Shown: piece after piece, positions 28,554 through 37,727 of the stretch
How positions within the stretch are numbered: the stretch's first letter is position 1
Layout of the letters: every line of letters begins with the position of its first letter
Source of the DNA: JBFHIJ01 sp041596515
Lineage (GTDB): Bacteria; Bacteroidota; Ignavibacteria; Kapaibacteriales; UBA2268
DNA length: 64,000 bases
Assembly (NCBI GenBank): GCA_041596515.1
Contig: JBFHIJ010000010.1
Location: forward strand, 42,677-106,676
Direction: 5' to 3'
Notes under the pieces: generated by a model
Seen by the model: the letters and a program-made list of their open reading frames with translations, nothing else
Told to the model about the DNA's origin: nothing
Databases searched by the model: none
Translations under genes and position numbers: made by a program

Positions 28554-30008
28554 ATGGAACTTTATGTATTGATTACGTACTTTTTGGCTTTGTCTGTGCT
28601 TTTTACCTTTGGTATTCACGGATTAGTACTTCTGTACTATTACAAGAAATCAGGTGGAAACGCAGTAGAAGACTTGAAGTTTAACGAAGGTAACGCACCT
28701 ATAGTTACCATACAGCTACCTCTCTTCAATGAGATGTATGTAGCTGAAAGACTTATCCGCTCAGTGTGTGACATCAAGTATCCTAAGGATAGACTTGAGG
28801 TGCAGGTTTTGGATGACTCCACTGACGAAACTCAGGAGCTTTGTCAAAAAATAGTAAAAGAATATCAAAATCGTGGTTTTGATATTAAGTATTTACACAG
28901 GACAGACAGAGGTGGTTTTAAGGCCGGTGCTCTGAAAGAAGGATTAGAAGTTGCGAAAGGAGAGTTTGTTGCGATTTTTGATGCTGATTTTGTACCTAAA
29001 CCGGACTTTTTAGAAAAAACCATTCCGCAATTTACCGAAGATAACATTGGTATGGTGCAAACTCGTTGGGAACATCTCAACGAAGATTATTCTTATTTAA
29101 CTCGTGCTCAGGCGTTAGCTTTGGACGGTCACTTTGTGATCGAACAGCAAGTTCGCCATAAAGCGGGTTTCTTTATCAATTTCAATGGCACTGCCGGAAT
29201 TTGGAGAAAATCCTGCATAATTGATGCCGGGAATTGGCATGCTGACACTTTGACTGAAGATTTGGATCTTAGCTATCGAGCTCAGCTCAATGGCTGGAAA
29301 TTTGTTTTTATGAATAACGTTACTTCTCCTGCAGAGCTACCTGCAGACATCAACGCTCTGAAAACTCAGCAGTTTAGATGGACTAAGGGTGCAGTAGAAA
29401 CAGCTAAAAAAACTTTACCAGCTGTCTTTAAGTCAAAAATGTCTTTAAAAATGAAATTCGAATGCTTCGTCCATCTGACAAGCAATATAGTTTTTCCTTT
29501 CATCATTTTAGTTGCTCTATTGAATGTACCGATTGTGCTAATAAAAAATCATATCGGCGGATTTGATGAGTTTTACTCACTGATGTCTATCTTTGTGCTT
29601 GCTTCTATATCTACTTTTCTTTTCTATACTTTTGCCCAAAAGGCAATTCACTTAGATTGGCAAAGAAGATTACTGCTATTTCCTGTTTTCCTTGCGGGTA
29701 GCATGGGGCTGGCTGTGAATAACACCAGAGCTGTTTTAGAAGCTTTAGTCGGTAAGAAATCCGGTTTTGCACGTACGCCTAAAGGTGGGATTATTAAAAA
29801 GACTGACAAATGGAACAAGAAGAAATATGGTGAGAATAAAATCAGCACTACAATAATAGTTGAGCTATTACTCGCAGCATATTTTGTAATGGGGATAGGC
29901 ATTTCTGCATATTACCTTGAAATTGCAGCCATTCCATTCCAGTTCATGTTTTTAATGGGATTTGGTACAGTTGGCTACCTATCTTTAAAGCACGCCTTAG
30001 GCAAATAA
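28554..30008 (+). CDS. Processive-type membrane glycosyltransferase, family 2
   Basis: 484 residues. One N-terminal membrane helix (about 5-28), a cytosolic GT-A domain (about 45-290) with FDADF (DxD), TEDLDLSYR and QQFRWTKG (the Q-x-x-R-W motif of processive enzymes), then about four C-terminal helices. This is the layout of cellulose synthase-like and glucomannan/beta-glucan synthases. The sugar product is unknown; the genes beside it do not specify it. Confidence 0.9.
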   Translation: MELYVLITYFLALSVLFTFGIHGLVLLYYYKKSGGNAVEDLKFNEGNAPIVTIQLPLFNEMYVAERLIRSVCDIKYPKDRLEVQVLDDSTDETQELCQKIVKEYQNRGFDIKYLHRTDRGGFKAGALKEGLEVAKGEFVAIFDADFVPKPDFLEKTIPQFTEDNIGMVQTRWEHLNEDYSYLTRAQALALDGHFVIEQQVRHKAGFFINFNGTAGIWRKSCIIDAGNWHADTLTEDLDLSYRAQLNGWKFVFMNNVTSPAELPADINALKTQQFRWTKGAVETAKKTLPAVFKSKMSLKMKFECFVHLTSNIVFPFIILVALLNVPIVLIKNHIGGFDEFYSLMSIFVLASISTFLFYTFAQKAIHLDWQRRLLLFPVFLAGSMGLAVNNTRAVLEALVGKKSGFARTPKGGIIKKTDKWNKKKYGENKISTTIIVELLLAAYFVMGIGISAYYLEIAAIPFQFMFLMGFGTVGYLSLKHALGK

Positions 30009-30025
30009 GAATCATATTACATTAT

Positions 30026-30058
30026 AAAAGGGTTGTCTTATGAAGATAACCCTTTTTT
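30026..30058. terminator. Bidirectional intrinsic terminator
   Basis: AAAAGGGTT (30026-30034) and AACCCTTTT (30048-30056) form the stem with T-runs on both strands. It ends the GT2 transcript (plus) and overlaps the last codon of the ybaK gene (minus). Confidence 0.85.
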
Positions 30059-30539
30059 ATATCGCAACTTCAACTTCTGTAATATCAAAGATGTCTTTTA
30101 AAACCTGGGGTTTAATTTTTAGAATGAAGCCTTGCTTTCCGCCGTTTATGTAGATATAATCTAAATCGAAGATTGTCTTTTCAGCAGTGATTCTAAGCTG
30201 CTTTTTTGTTCCGAAAGGACTTGTACCGCCAAATTGATAACCTGTTGCTTTTGAAGCCATATCGATGCTTGCAGGCTGAGCTGTTTTAATCTCAAGTTCG
30301 CGGGCAAGATTTTTCATCGAAACTTCTTTATCACCGTGCATTAATGTGATAAAAGGATCTTTTTCACCGCCATCAATTACTAATGTTTTTATAACAGAAT
30401 GTTCTTCTACTGAGAGCTCTGATGCTGTTTGAGCAGTGCCGCCTTTTCCCTCGTATTCGTATTGAAAGGGAGTGTAGTCAGCTTTTTTTTGTTTCAATAA
30501 CCTTATCGCAGGTGTAACAGGGAATTTATCTTTAGCCAT
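30057..30539 (-). CDS. ybaK: YbaK/EbsC-type aminoacyl-tRNA deacylase
   Basis: 160 residues with the whole YbaK fold: HSVIKTLVI (Lys of the active pocket), GDKEVSMKNLAREL, YQFGGTSPFGTKK and IYINGGKQGFILKI. The G-G-x-S-P-F-G-x-K loop is the active-site signature. Members hydrolyse mischarged Cys-tRNA(Pro) or related tRNAs. The start ATG overlaps the pdxA stop by one base (TAATG). Confidence 0.92.
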   Translation of the reverse strand: MAKDKFPVTPAIRLLKQKKADYTPFQYEYEGKGGTAQTASELSVEEHSVIKTLVIDGGEKDPFITLMHGDKEVSMKNLARELEIKTAQPASIDMASKATGYQFGGTSPFGTKKQLRITAEKTIFDLDYIYINGGKQGFILKIKPQVLKDIFDITEVEVAI

Positions 30540-31528
30540 TATTCAAAGATCCTTTTTCTGTTTTGAACAAAATCATAAGCCATTTCTATAGCTTCTAAAG
30601 TGCTTCTGTGGTCAGCTATATCTTTTCCCGCAATGGCAAAAGCTGTGCCGTGGTCCGGCGAAGTCCTTACTATTGGTAGTCCTGCAGTAACATTTACTCC
30701 TGCACCATTCGCTGACATCTTTAAAGGAATAAGCCCTTGGTCATGGTACATAGCGAGTATGCCGTCATAATTATGATAGGCACCATGTGCAAAAAAACCG
30801 TCAGCCGGAAAAGCACCTTCTGCCAATATCCCCTTTTCATTCAGCTTTTTGATAGCAGGCTCTATTATATCTATTTCTTCAGTGCCTATATTTCCGTTTT
30901 CACCAGCATGAGGATTAAGCCCCAGCAAAGCAATTTTAGGATTATCTATACCATAATCATGAACCAAAGAATAATTGAATATTGTAGCAAGCTCCAATAA
31001 ACTATCGATACTGATAGATTCAGGTACTTTAGTAATAGGAATATGAACGGTAGCCAGTGCTACTCTCATCTTTCTTGTACACAAAATCATAAGTGGATTT
31101 TCAACATTGCATCCTGCAGCCAACATCTCAGTATGTCCGGGGTATTTCCATCCTGCCTTATACAAGCTTTCTTTAGAAACCGGCAAGGTTAGCATTGCAT
31201 CAAAAGTTTTATTGATAGTTTCCTGCAAAGCATATTCAACAGCAGCGGCAGAGAGCTTGCCCGCAGATAGAGTAATTTTGCTAAATTCTATAGGGGAATC
31301 TACTCCCACATTAATAACTCGAATATAATTGTCATTAATATAAAAGCCTTCTTTATCAAACTTTACAAGATATCCCATTTTATAAATATAATTTGAAATC
31401 GTAGTCAAATTACCTGCAAGAAAAAAATCTATCCGATTTAAGTAGTCCTGACTTAACTCTTTCACTGCTTTTATGAATATTTCTATCCCTATTCCATTCG
31501 GATCACCAAGAGAAATAACCAGTTTCAT
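30539..31528 (-). CDS. pdxA: 4-hydroxythreonine-4-phosphate dehydrogenase
   Basis: 329 residues. GDPNGIGIE at the start, YPGHTEML, LNPHAGENG and MYHDQGLIPLK give the three metal-binding histidines of the PdxA family. It oxidises 4-phosphohydroxy-L-threonine in the DXP-independent step of pyridoxal 5'-phosphate synthesis, in the cytoplasm. Order on the minus strand is rodA, pdxA, ybaK. No pdxJ is in view. Confidence 0.94.
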   Translation of the reverse strand: MKLVISLGDPNGIGIEIFIKAVKELSQDYLNRIDFFLAGNLTTISNYIYKMGYLVKFDKEGFYINDNYIRVINVGVDSPIEFSKITLSAGKLSAAAVEYALQETINKTFDAMLTLPVSKESLYKAGWKYPGHTEMLAAGCNVENPLMILCTRKMRVALATVHIPITKVPESISIDSLLELATIFNYSLVHDYGIDNPKIALLGLNPHAGENGNIGTEEIDIIEPAIKKLNEKGILAEGAFPADGFFAHGAYHNYDGILAMYHDQGLIPLKMSANGAGVNVTAGLPIVRTSPDHGTAFAIAGKDIADHRSTLEAIEMAYDFVQNRKRIFE

Positions 31529-31600
31529 ATTATTATCTTCTTATAGTTTATCTTTACTTGTATGAGAAAAGTCACCCATTGACTATCAAAAAAACATAGT

Positions 31601-32851
31601 TTAATATGATCTCTTCATTCTATAATGCCTATTAGCATTGAGCAGTAAGCCTACCATCGCCATATTTATAATTAAAGCAGTGCCTCCCTGACTCATAAAA
31701 GGCAGAGGTATCCCCATCACAGGCATAATTCCGATTGCCATGCCTATATTGATAGTAATATGGTAAAAAAGCACAGTAGCGACCCCTATTGAGGCTATAG
31801 AGTAGAATTTACTGTCAGTGTCATAAGCTATTTTAATCGCCCTTAATATTAGAGCTACGTAAAGTAATATAGCCAAAGATCCACCTATAAAGCCAAACTC
31901 CTCATTTGGCACAGAAAAAATAAAATCCGTCCATTGCATAGGAATATATCGCAGCTGAGTTTGAGTTCCCTGTAAATATCCTTTACCTGTCAGTCCGCCA
32001 CTACCTACCGCAAGAATAGACTGCAAAACATTATAGCCAGAACCTCGCGGGTCAGCATCGGGTTGGATAAAAGTATCTATCCTTTTTTGCTGGTGTGGCT
32101 CAAGCACTTTATAAAAATGTTGTCCATAAAAGCCAATCGCAAAGAAAAAAGCAATAGCAAGTATGGTCCAATAAAACTTTCTCCTAAAAAAGAGAATTCC
32201 TGCAGATATGATGCTTGTTCCGATATAATATGTCATTGGAGAAATCCAAGACATAATCATAATAAACGGTATGCAAAACAGTGTATAAAGAATAAACGCA
32301 TCAAATCCACCCCAAAAGACTACTCCTACAAACAACACCACTAATACCGTAGCAGAACCAAAATCAGGTTGTGCCATAATCATCCCGACCGGTATCAGCA
32401 TAAGTAAAAACGTAATCCCTAAATCCCTAAAAGACTGGATATCAGTACCTTTGAGAGAAAGGTGCTTCGCGAGCACCAGTACCAGACCAAACTTTGCAAT
32501 CTCCGAAGGCTGCAAAGAGAACCCCGCAAGTCGAATCCATCCTTTTGTACCATGACTCGCATACCCAATAAACGGCAATGATGCTAACAGAATAATAGCC
32601 AAGCCAAATATAATATACGAAGATGACTTTAGCCATGTTTCAGGTAAAAAAGCTATAGCAAGCATTACTACAAATCCCAGACCGGCATAAATAAGTTGCT
32701 TATCAAAAAAGCTACTCATTGACGAATCGTAAGTAGCTGAATAAATGCAAATCAGACCGTATATAATCAACGAAGTAGTAATAAAAAATGTCGCCCAATC
32801 AAAGAAGCTCTGATTGGATTTATCTAATAGGAATATATTTTCTTTTGGCAT
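31601..32851 (-). CDS. rodA: SEDS-family peptidoglycan polymerase, RodA type
   Basis: 416 residues with about ten membrane segments. The family marks are present: GxxxGKGYLQGTQTQLRYIPMQWTDFIFS, EEFGFIG and the C-terminal PLPFMSQGGTALI. The Tyr-Ile-Pro...Trp-Thr-Asp-Phe-Ile pattern separates RodA from FtsW. It polymerises glycan strands for side-wall growth together with a class B PBP, so the cell is probably rod-shaped. It starts the rodA-pdxA-ybaK group; mreBCD and mrdA are not in the window. Confidence 0.93.
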   Translation of the reverse strand: MPKENIFLLDKSNQSFFDWATFFITTSLIIYGLICIYSATYDSSMSSFFDKQLIYAGLGFVVMLAIAFLPETWLKSSSYIIFGLAIILLASLPFIGYASHGTKGWIRLAGFSLQPSEIAKFGLVLVLAKHLSLKGTDIQSFRDLGITFLLMLIPVGMIMAQPDFGSATVLVVLFVGVVFWGGFDAFILYTLFCIPFIMIMSWISPMTYYIGTSIISAGILFFRRKFYWTILAIAFFFAIGFYGQHFYKVLEPHQQKRIDTFIQPDADPRGSGYNVLQSILAVGSGGLTGKGYLQGTQTQLRYIPMQWTDFIFSVPNEEFGFIGGSLAILLYVALILRAIKIAYDTDSKFYSIASIGVATVLFYHITINIGMAIGIMPVMGIPLPFMSQGGTALIINMAMVGLLLNANRHYRMKRSY

Positions 32852-33015
32852 TTATCTATTCTAATAGAGTGAATCAAACATATTAGCAAATATACTTATT
32901 ATTTGTATCTAAGAAAAGATATAGAAAGAAAATTGATTTATTTGATGGATGGGTTAGTATATGGCAAGTTATTCTAAAAACAGGGTAGCACAGTTCAAAA
33001 AATATATAATCAGTA

Positions 33016-33045
33016 TAAAAAAACGGGCAGTATTGCTACCACCCG
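33016..33045 (-). terminator. Intrinsic terminator of the flagellar cluster
   Basis: Read on the minus strand CGGGTGGTA and TACTGCCCG pair (33024-33045, with G-U pairs) and are followed by seven to eight T. It lies about 100 bases after the flgE stop. A second small stem, CAGGG / CCCTG, is just upstream of it (33059-33076). Confidence 0.8.
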
Positions 33046-33148
33046 AATTATGGAGGATCAGGGACATATTGCCCTGACTGTCTGTCACCTGCCTAGATGA
33101 TTGACACTTTTATATTATATCGACTACTCACTCAAAAAACATTAGCCA

Positions 33149-34471
33149 TTATCTTTTTAGCTGATTGATTTCCTGCAGTAGCTGATCACTTACCGAAATA
33201 GTACGCGATGCTGCCTCAAATGCACGTTGAGTAGAGATCATATCTGTAAATTCTTCTGTCATATCTACATTGGACTGCTCTAATGATTGACCAGCTACCA
33301 TTGTAGATGAAAATGTTTCAGTAGCAGTCCCGATTACAGGCATACCACTATTTGATGAAGGTTGGTAAAAGTTATTACCGGTTCTTACTAAGCCGTCTTC
33401 GTTAGTAAACTTTGCTACCACTACCTGACCAAGCACTTCTGCCTGTCCGTTCGAGAAACTACCCACTATCCTGCCATCAGCCTGCACACTCAATCCCAGC
33501 AATGAGCCAGGTTTATATCCATCCTGCGTAGAAGCTGTTGCAGAATCTGCCTGAGCAAATTGAGTCAGCCCCTGCAATAAATTATTAGTATCAGCAAGCT
33601 TAATAGTTATATCTTTGGGTGTCCCGGTGTCAAAAACATTACCGCCAACAGCAGTATTTAAGTCGGCAGCAGTCATATTAAGTTCCAATGGAGTACTTAG
33701 AGATCCATCAGCATTGAAGGTAATCGTAGATGAGTCAAGAGCAATATCACTTCCATCTACCTTTGCAGTTACATCATATTGATTTTCAGTGGCACTTTTA
33801 GTAAAAGAAAGACTAACGCTATGCGAACCACCATTATTATCTAAAATATCTATACTGGTAGTTCTTACATTGCCCTCTTCAGCTTCAGAGTTTAAATTAC
33901 CTTTTAAAGTAACAATTTCTGTCTGCTTAGGAGCTGAAACTACATCCGGTGAAATTGTCAAATTAGATACGGAAGCATCCAAAATATTAGCACCATCAGA
34001 TGTCTTATTAGTTCTACCATTTGCATCCACAGAGACATTATACCCCTGGAGATATGCACCTGTACCGCTATCTACAAGATTTCCTAATTTATCTTGAGTG
34101 ACAGCACCTGCACGAGAGTAAAAATCTTGACCATTAAGATTATAAACAAAGAAGCCTCCACCTTGAAGCGCCATATCTAATGGCCTACTGGTAGATTCTA
34201 TAACCCCTTGTCCCATGTTTTGCTGGATTGAGCTTAACTTAACACCTAGTCCATACTGAAGTGGATTTACACCACCTGCGGCAGAAGTTCCGGTATCTCC
34301 CGGTCCTCTGCCATAGCTATAAACCTGATTAAACTCTTCTGCAAAATTTGCAGAATTTGACTTATAAGCTACAGTATTTGCATTTGCTAAGTTATTCGAA
34401 ATTACATCAAATCCTTTTTGCTGGGTTTTTAAGGAACTCGCTCCAATAGACAGCGATCTTATTAAGCCCAT
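33149..34471 (-). CDS. flgE: Flagellar hook protein FlgE
   Basis: 440 residues, within the usual 400-450. The N-terminal rod/hook signature LSIGASSLKTQQKGFDVISNNLANANTVAYK and the C-terminal LEQSNVDMTEEFTDMISTQRAFEAASRTISVSDQLLQEI are classic for the flagellar basal body/hook family. The middle contains a hook-specific domain with repeated D-x-N-G motifs. It polymerises outside the cell into the hook. The ribosome-binding site AAGGAGG is very strong and lies in the loop of a perfect hairpin (34472-34489). Confidence 0.96.
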   Translation of the reverse strand: MGLIRSLSIGASSLKTQQKGFDVISNNLANANTVAYKSNSANFAEEFNQVYSYGRGPGDTGTSAAGGVNPLQYGLGVKLSSIQQNMGQGVIESTSRPLDMALQGGGFFVYNLNGQDFYSRAGAVTQDKLGNLVDSGTGAYLQGYNVSVDANGRTNKTSDGANILDASVSNLTISPDVVSAPKQTEIVTLKGNLNSEAEEGNVRTTSIDILDNNGGSHSVSLSFTKSATENQYDVTAKVDGSDIALDSSTITFNADGSLSTPLELNMTAADLNTAVGGNVFDTGTPKDITIKLADTNNLLQGLTQFAQADSATASTQDGYKPGSLLGLSVQADGRIVGSFSNGQAEVLGQVVVAKFTNEDGLVRTGNNFYQPSSNSGMPVIGTATETFSSTMVAGQSLEQSNVDMTEEFTDMISTQRAFEAASRTISVSDQLLQEINQLKR

Positions 34472-34569
34472 ATCAACCTCCTTGTTGATTTTTATATCGA
34501 AAAAGCCATTCAGTCAGTCATAGCTTTTCGAGCATCTCGCCTTTCACTTAGGCTAAGTCCTGCTCGCTC
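34472..34569 (-). promoter_or_regulatory. Structured leader between the TIGR02530 gene and flgE
   Basis: In the 98 bases before flgE (minus strand) there are several foldable elements. ACTTA / TAAGT sits inside a GAGCA / TGCTC stem, AAAAGC / GCTTTT is followed by T (attenuator-like), and ATCAAC / GTTGAT sits directly in front of the ATG with the Shine-Dalgarno AAGGAG in its loop (34472-34489). No known riboswitch motif was recognised. Confidence 0.5.
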
Positions 34570-34959
34570 TTAGGCTATTACAGCCGAGTCAATATTAGTA
34601 AAAACGTTTTCTTGCATCTGAGAGCTGTCAAAAACGGTAACGATTGTTTTGGATGGCACATTGACAATAAATGATTTGTCCTGCATCATTACTAAAGAAT
34701 CTTTACCGCCTTTAGCAGCTAACTTATTGATTGCTGATTCCAGTTGTTCCATCTCAGTCGGAGATAAGTTAATTTCTCGACTAACCATACGCGATTGTGC
34801 ATGCGAAGAGAAATTAACCTTTTCCAGCTCTTTACTAAAAATATCGTAAAAATCTGTACTTTTTCCATCTGAAACTTTTCCCTGTTGCAGCGGAGTTTTA
34901 AGAGAACGAACACCGCCTGCCGGAACAAACGGCAATCTGACGCCTTCAATATCCATCAT
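34570..34959 (-). CDS. TIGR02530-type flagellar operon protein
   Basis: 129 residues. The C-terminal half, from FSSHAQSRMVSREINLSPTEMEQL through AAKGGKDSLVMMQDKSFIVNVPSKTIVT, matches the 'flg_new' family found just next to flgD and flgE in many non-enteric bacteria. The family is thought to take part in hook assembly but has no proven role. It lies between flgD (25 bases upstream) and flgE (98 bases downstream). Confidence 0.85.
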   Translation of the reverse strand: MMDIEGVRLPFVPAGGVRSLKTPLQQGKVSDGKSTDFYDIFSKELEKVNFSSHAQSRMVSREINLSPTEMEQLESAINKLAAKGGKDSLVMMQDKSFIVNVPSKTIVTVFDSSQMQENVFTNIDSAVIA

Positions 34960-34983
34960 CGACGCCTCCTACATTTAGAATAA

Positions 34984-35679
34984 TTAGCTTGAAGTAACCG
35001 CTGATATATCTCCGAGAGGTATTTCCATACCATTAATTACCAGCACAGTCCCTTCAGTTTTAAAACGAACTGCTTCAATTTTTCCGTTAACAAAAGTTTC
35101 GGTCGATATTTTTTTACCGTCGCCATCTGCCACATTTGCCTCAAAACTATACATACCTTCATCTACGATGTTTCCATCAGAATCGGTACCGTCCCATTCA
35201 ACAGTATTGTCTCCGGTACGCAGCATAGTGCTGTCCAAATCAAGAGTTTTGATAAGGCTACCGTTTTCATTATATATTGAAATAGATCCGGATGAAGCTG
35301 AGTAAGGCAATGTATAGCCAAGCTGTGCGGAACTTTCACCATCAAAGGATATACCATCAGTATAAGCCTTGGCGCTTTTTCCTATCATGCCAGGCAAAGC
35401 AGTGTTGGACATCGTTTGCGTCAGCAAAAGATTTACCTGCGACTGTTCTTCCATAATCGATCGTATATCAGTGAGCATCTCCAATTGAGAGAATTGCGCC
35501 AACTGAGAGGCAAACTCTTGGTTGTCGTATGGTTTCAACGGGTTTTGTGCTTTAAGCTGATACGTGAGTAGCTTCAAAAATTCATCTTTACTAACATCGC
35601 TACCGCTGTTAGCTGATGAACTACTCTGCGAGCTATATGCACTTGAAGTAGTTCCGGTTACTCCCTGAGTCATTTGCAA
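34984..35679 (-). CDS. flgD: Hook-capping scaffold protein FlgD
   Basis: 231 residues. The N-terminal SDVSKDEFLKLLTYQLKAQNPLKPYDNQEFASQLAQFSQLEML is the hallmark FlgD region. A C-terminal FlgD Ig-like and Tudor-like part follows (about 100-225), with GDNTVEWDGTDSDGN. It caps the growing hook so FlgE can be inserted, then is lost. Position between fliK and the TIGR02530 gene is standard. Thr/Ser-rich tract at residues 8-28 is a linker. Confidence 0.94.
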   Translation of the reverse strand: MQMTQGVTGTTSSAYSSQSSSSANSGSDVSKDEFLKLLTYQLKAQNPLKPYDNQEFASQLAQFSQLEMLTDIRSIMEEQSQVNLLLTQTMSNTALPGMIGKSAKAYTDGISFDGESSAQLGYTLPYSASSGSISIYNENGSLIKTLDLDSTMLRTGDNTVEWDGTDSDGNIVDEGMYSFEANVADGDGKKISTETFVNGKIEAVRFKTEGTVLVINGMEIPLGDISAVTSS

Positions 35680-35696
35680 CCTCCATGTTGAAAGGG

Positions 35697-36974
35697 TTAA
35701 ATGTACTGCTCTATTATACCATTACTGTTGCTGATTTTAAGCTCTTCCTGAGTCTCATCAGCTGGCAGTTGGGTAAAAGAGCGCACGAATTCTTTTCGCG
35801 CTTCCATTTCGTCCTGTTTTTCTTTTGAATAACCAAAGCTGTTAAAAGCGTTTTCTCCATCCTCGTAGAGAGCAAACTCAATATTATCAGCTATTAGACC
35901 TGACTTTTCGAGTTTTTGCCTGAGCTCTGCTATTTGGGCTTCTAACTTATCAATCACTTCACGCGATTGAGCTTTAATTTTCAACTTCACTACCCCATCA
36001 GTTGAGTTAATATCTACAAATACAGTGCCAAGAGATTCTGGACGAAGTACCATCTTAGCAGTTGCATTGGTAGAATTGGGAACATTTTTGACCAAAGAAG
36101 TAAGCTTGGATGCAAACTCTTTTATCTGAGTTCTTATAACTTTATCTAATTTAAGGCTGTTAGCTTTCTCTAATACTTTTTGCCCGTTAAATTCAAAATT
36201 GAATCCTTGCATATCAGAAAAGCCGGAGCCGGAATTATTCATGATTTCTTTTATCTGTTCAAATGATTTGCCATCAAACATATCTTTTATACCTGCACTT
36301 TTTAGCACATTATCAGACATACTATCAATATTCGCCGCATTACTATTAGCCATTAACATATTCTGCATATCATTTATGAGCGTTGAAGCTTCATTTTTGA
36401 CAGATACTTTTATATTAGTATTTTCAAACTTTTTTACAAAATCCATTTGATCTTGCATTATACTTTTATCTACGGCCTGCTGAGTAGTCGTTAACGAATC
36501 TGACTTTACACTAAGATTAGTGCTGGATTTAACCTGTAAGGAATCAGATTTTTCATTCTTTTGTGCTTCAGTCTTTGATATGTCTTTTGAATCAGTCTTT
36601 GATGTTTCTTTTGAATCAGTCTTTGATGTTTCTTTTGATTCAGATTTTTTTTCAGAAGAGTCTTTTGCCTTCACACCTTTAGAGTTCTCAGCAGTTTCTT
36701 CTGTTTTTTTTGGGTTATTATCAGCCGATTTGCTTTTATTATCCACCTCTTTGGGCTGTTCTTTTTCAGCCATATTGGTGTCTTTGCTTATATTTCTATC
36801 TGAAGTATCAGCCGATTTGCTCAAATTTGTTTCTTTTTCGGTTTGTATATTATTCAACACCTGACTAAAAACGGACCCCATGCCGGCTAAAGCCATAGCG
36901 GCATCTTCAGCATATCGATCTTCAGAAGTTTTACTAATATTATTTCTGGTGTTATTTACAGTGGAGATTTTCAT
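35697..36974 (-). CDS. fliK: Flagellar hook-length control protein FliK
   Basis: 425 residues from the ATG at 36974, which follows AAGGACGCACC; a GTG 15 bases upstream (36989) is the alternative. The N-terminal half is disordered and rich in Lys/Ser/Asp/Glu, with three near-identical copies of an eight-residue K-E-T-S-K-T-D-S unit (24-base repeats at about 36565-36640). The C-terminal part (about 260-390) is the Flg_hook domain with MVLRPESLGTVFVDIN and KIKAQSREVIDKLEAQ. The protein is a molecular ruler that is secreted and switches export from hook to filament subunits. Confidence 0.88.
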   Translation of the reverse strand: MKISTVNNTRNNISKTSEDRYAEDAAMALAGMGSVFSQVLNNIQTEKETNLSKSADTSDRNISKDTNMAEKEQPKEVDNKSKSADNNPKKTEETAENSKGVKAKDSSEKKSESKETSKTDSKETSKTDSKDISKTEAQKNEKSDSLQVKSSTNLSVKSDSLTTTQQAVDKSIMQDQMDFVKKFENTNIKVSVKNEASTLINDMQNMLMANSNAANIDSMSDNVLKSAGIKDMFDGKSFEQIKEIMNNSGSGFSDMQGFNFEFNGQKVLEKANSLKLDKVIRTQIKEFASKLTSLVKNVPNSTNATAKMVLRPESLGTVFVDINSTDGVVKLKIKAQSREVIDKLEAQIAELRQKLEKSGLIADNIEFALYEDGENAFNSFGYSKEKQDEMEARKEFVRSFTQLPADETQEELKISNSNGIIEQYI

Positions 36975-37007
36975 GGTGCGTCCTTGCACATAAATCTACA
37001 TTCCTAA

Positions 37008-37727
37008 TTATTTGTCACTGCCTAATAGCAATATTGCTGCAGCACTCTCAGGAGTCATAGATTCAAGAACCTTGCCAGCTTTTTTCTTTTGCATTAGCTT
37101 GAGGATTATAGCAGCGTCTCGTTCGTCTATTTGTTCTAAAATTTTAGCAACATCTGCCGGATTGGTAGCATCATACATTTTTGCAAAAACTTTGAAATTT
37201 TCCGTTTCAGAAGAATCTGCTTTTGCTACCAAATAATCTTGAAGATTATCAATTTTATTTTGTTTGAGCAATATTTTTATAGAATCTTTTTTTATTTTTT
37301 TAGCCAGTTTAGTCAAAGAATCATTCAAACTTGATTTGGCTAATTTGGTACTATCTAAATATTTATGTACAGATTGTATCGAATCATTGTAATGTTTACT
37401 AATTTCCAGCAACTTTTTAATAGAATCTTGTAGTTTTTTATTGGACTTAGCAAGCGAATCTTTGCTGTGTACGACTCGATTTTTAGCTATAAGTTCATCT
37501 TCCATCTGTTTGAACTGATTTTCTGTAATCTCTACAGTCTTTACACTTTCTACAGGCTTAGGAGGTGCTGGTAGATTGACAACTTTAGTAGTATCAACCG
37601 GGTGAGGAGGCAAACCCATAATAGTAGGATCCCAAGTATAAACCCCTATTACAGCCAATACCGAAATGGTTAAAGAAACACTCACGCCTATAATTATCAT
37701 GGCGGCCTTTTTTATATTCATTTCCAT
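37008..37727 (-). CDS. MotE-like protein with C-terminal MgtE_N-type domain
   Basis: 239 residues: one N-terminal membrane helix (about 8-30), a Pro-rich linker, a long Lys/Ser/Asp coiled coil (about 65-170), and a C-terminal helical repeat domain (about 180-239) with KVLESMTPESAAAILLLGS. The layout is that of the MotE / FliG-M-N-like proteins often placed after fliJ. In Rhizobia MotE is a periplasmic chaperone for a motor protein; here the function is inferred only. The ATG overlaps the fliJ stop (TAATG) and GGAG sits inside fliJ. Confidence 0.8.
   Translation of the reverse strand: MEMNIKKAAMIIIGVSVSLTISVLAVIGVYTWDPTIMGLPPHPVDTTKVVNLPAPPKPVESVKTVEITENQFKQMEDELIAKNRVVHSKDSLAKSNKKLQDSIKKLLEISKHYNDSIQSVHKYLDSTKLAKSSLNDSLTKLAKKIKKDSIKILLKQNKIDNLQDYLVAKADSSETENFKVFAKMYDATNPADVAKILEQIDERDAAIILKLMQKKKAGKVLESMTPESAAAILLLGSDK

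Noticed and set aside
34472..34569. c-di-GMP, fluoride or other known riboswitch before flgE
   Set aside because: The stems are there, but none of the consensus motifs I know could be matched, so it is kept only as an unassigned structured leader.
36565..36640. Tandem 24-base repeats as a possible CRISPR
   Set aside because: The units are direct and contiguous with no spacers, and they lie in-frame in fliK. I saw no CRISPR array or cas gene in the window.
36520..36864. Plus-strand open frame rich in Ser and Phe
   Set aside because: It is the antisense of the low-complexity part of fliK, including the 24-base repeats.
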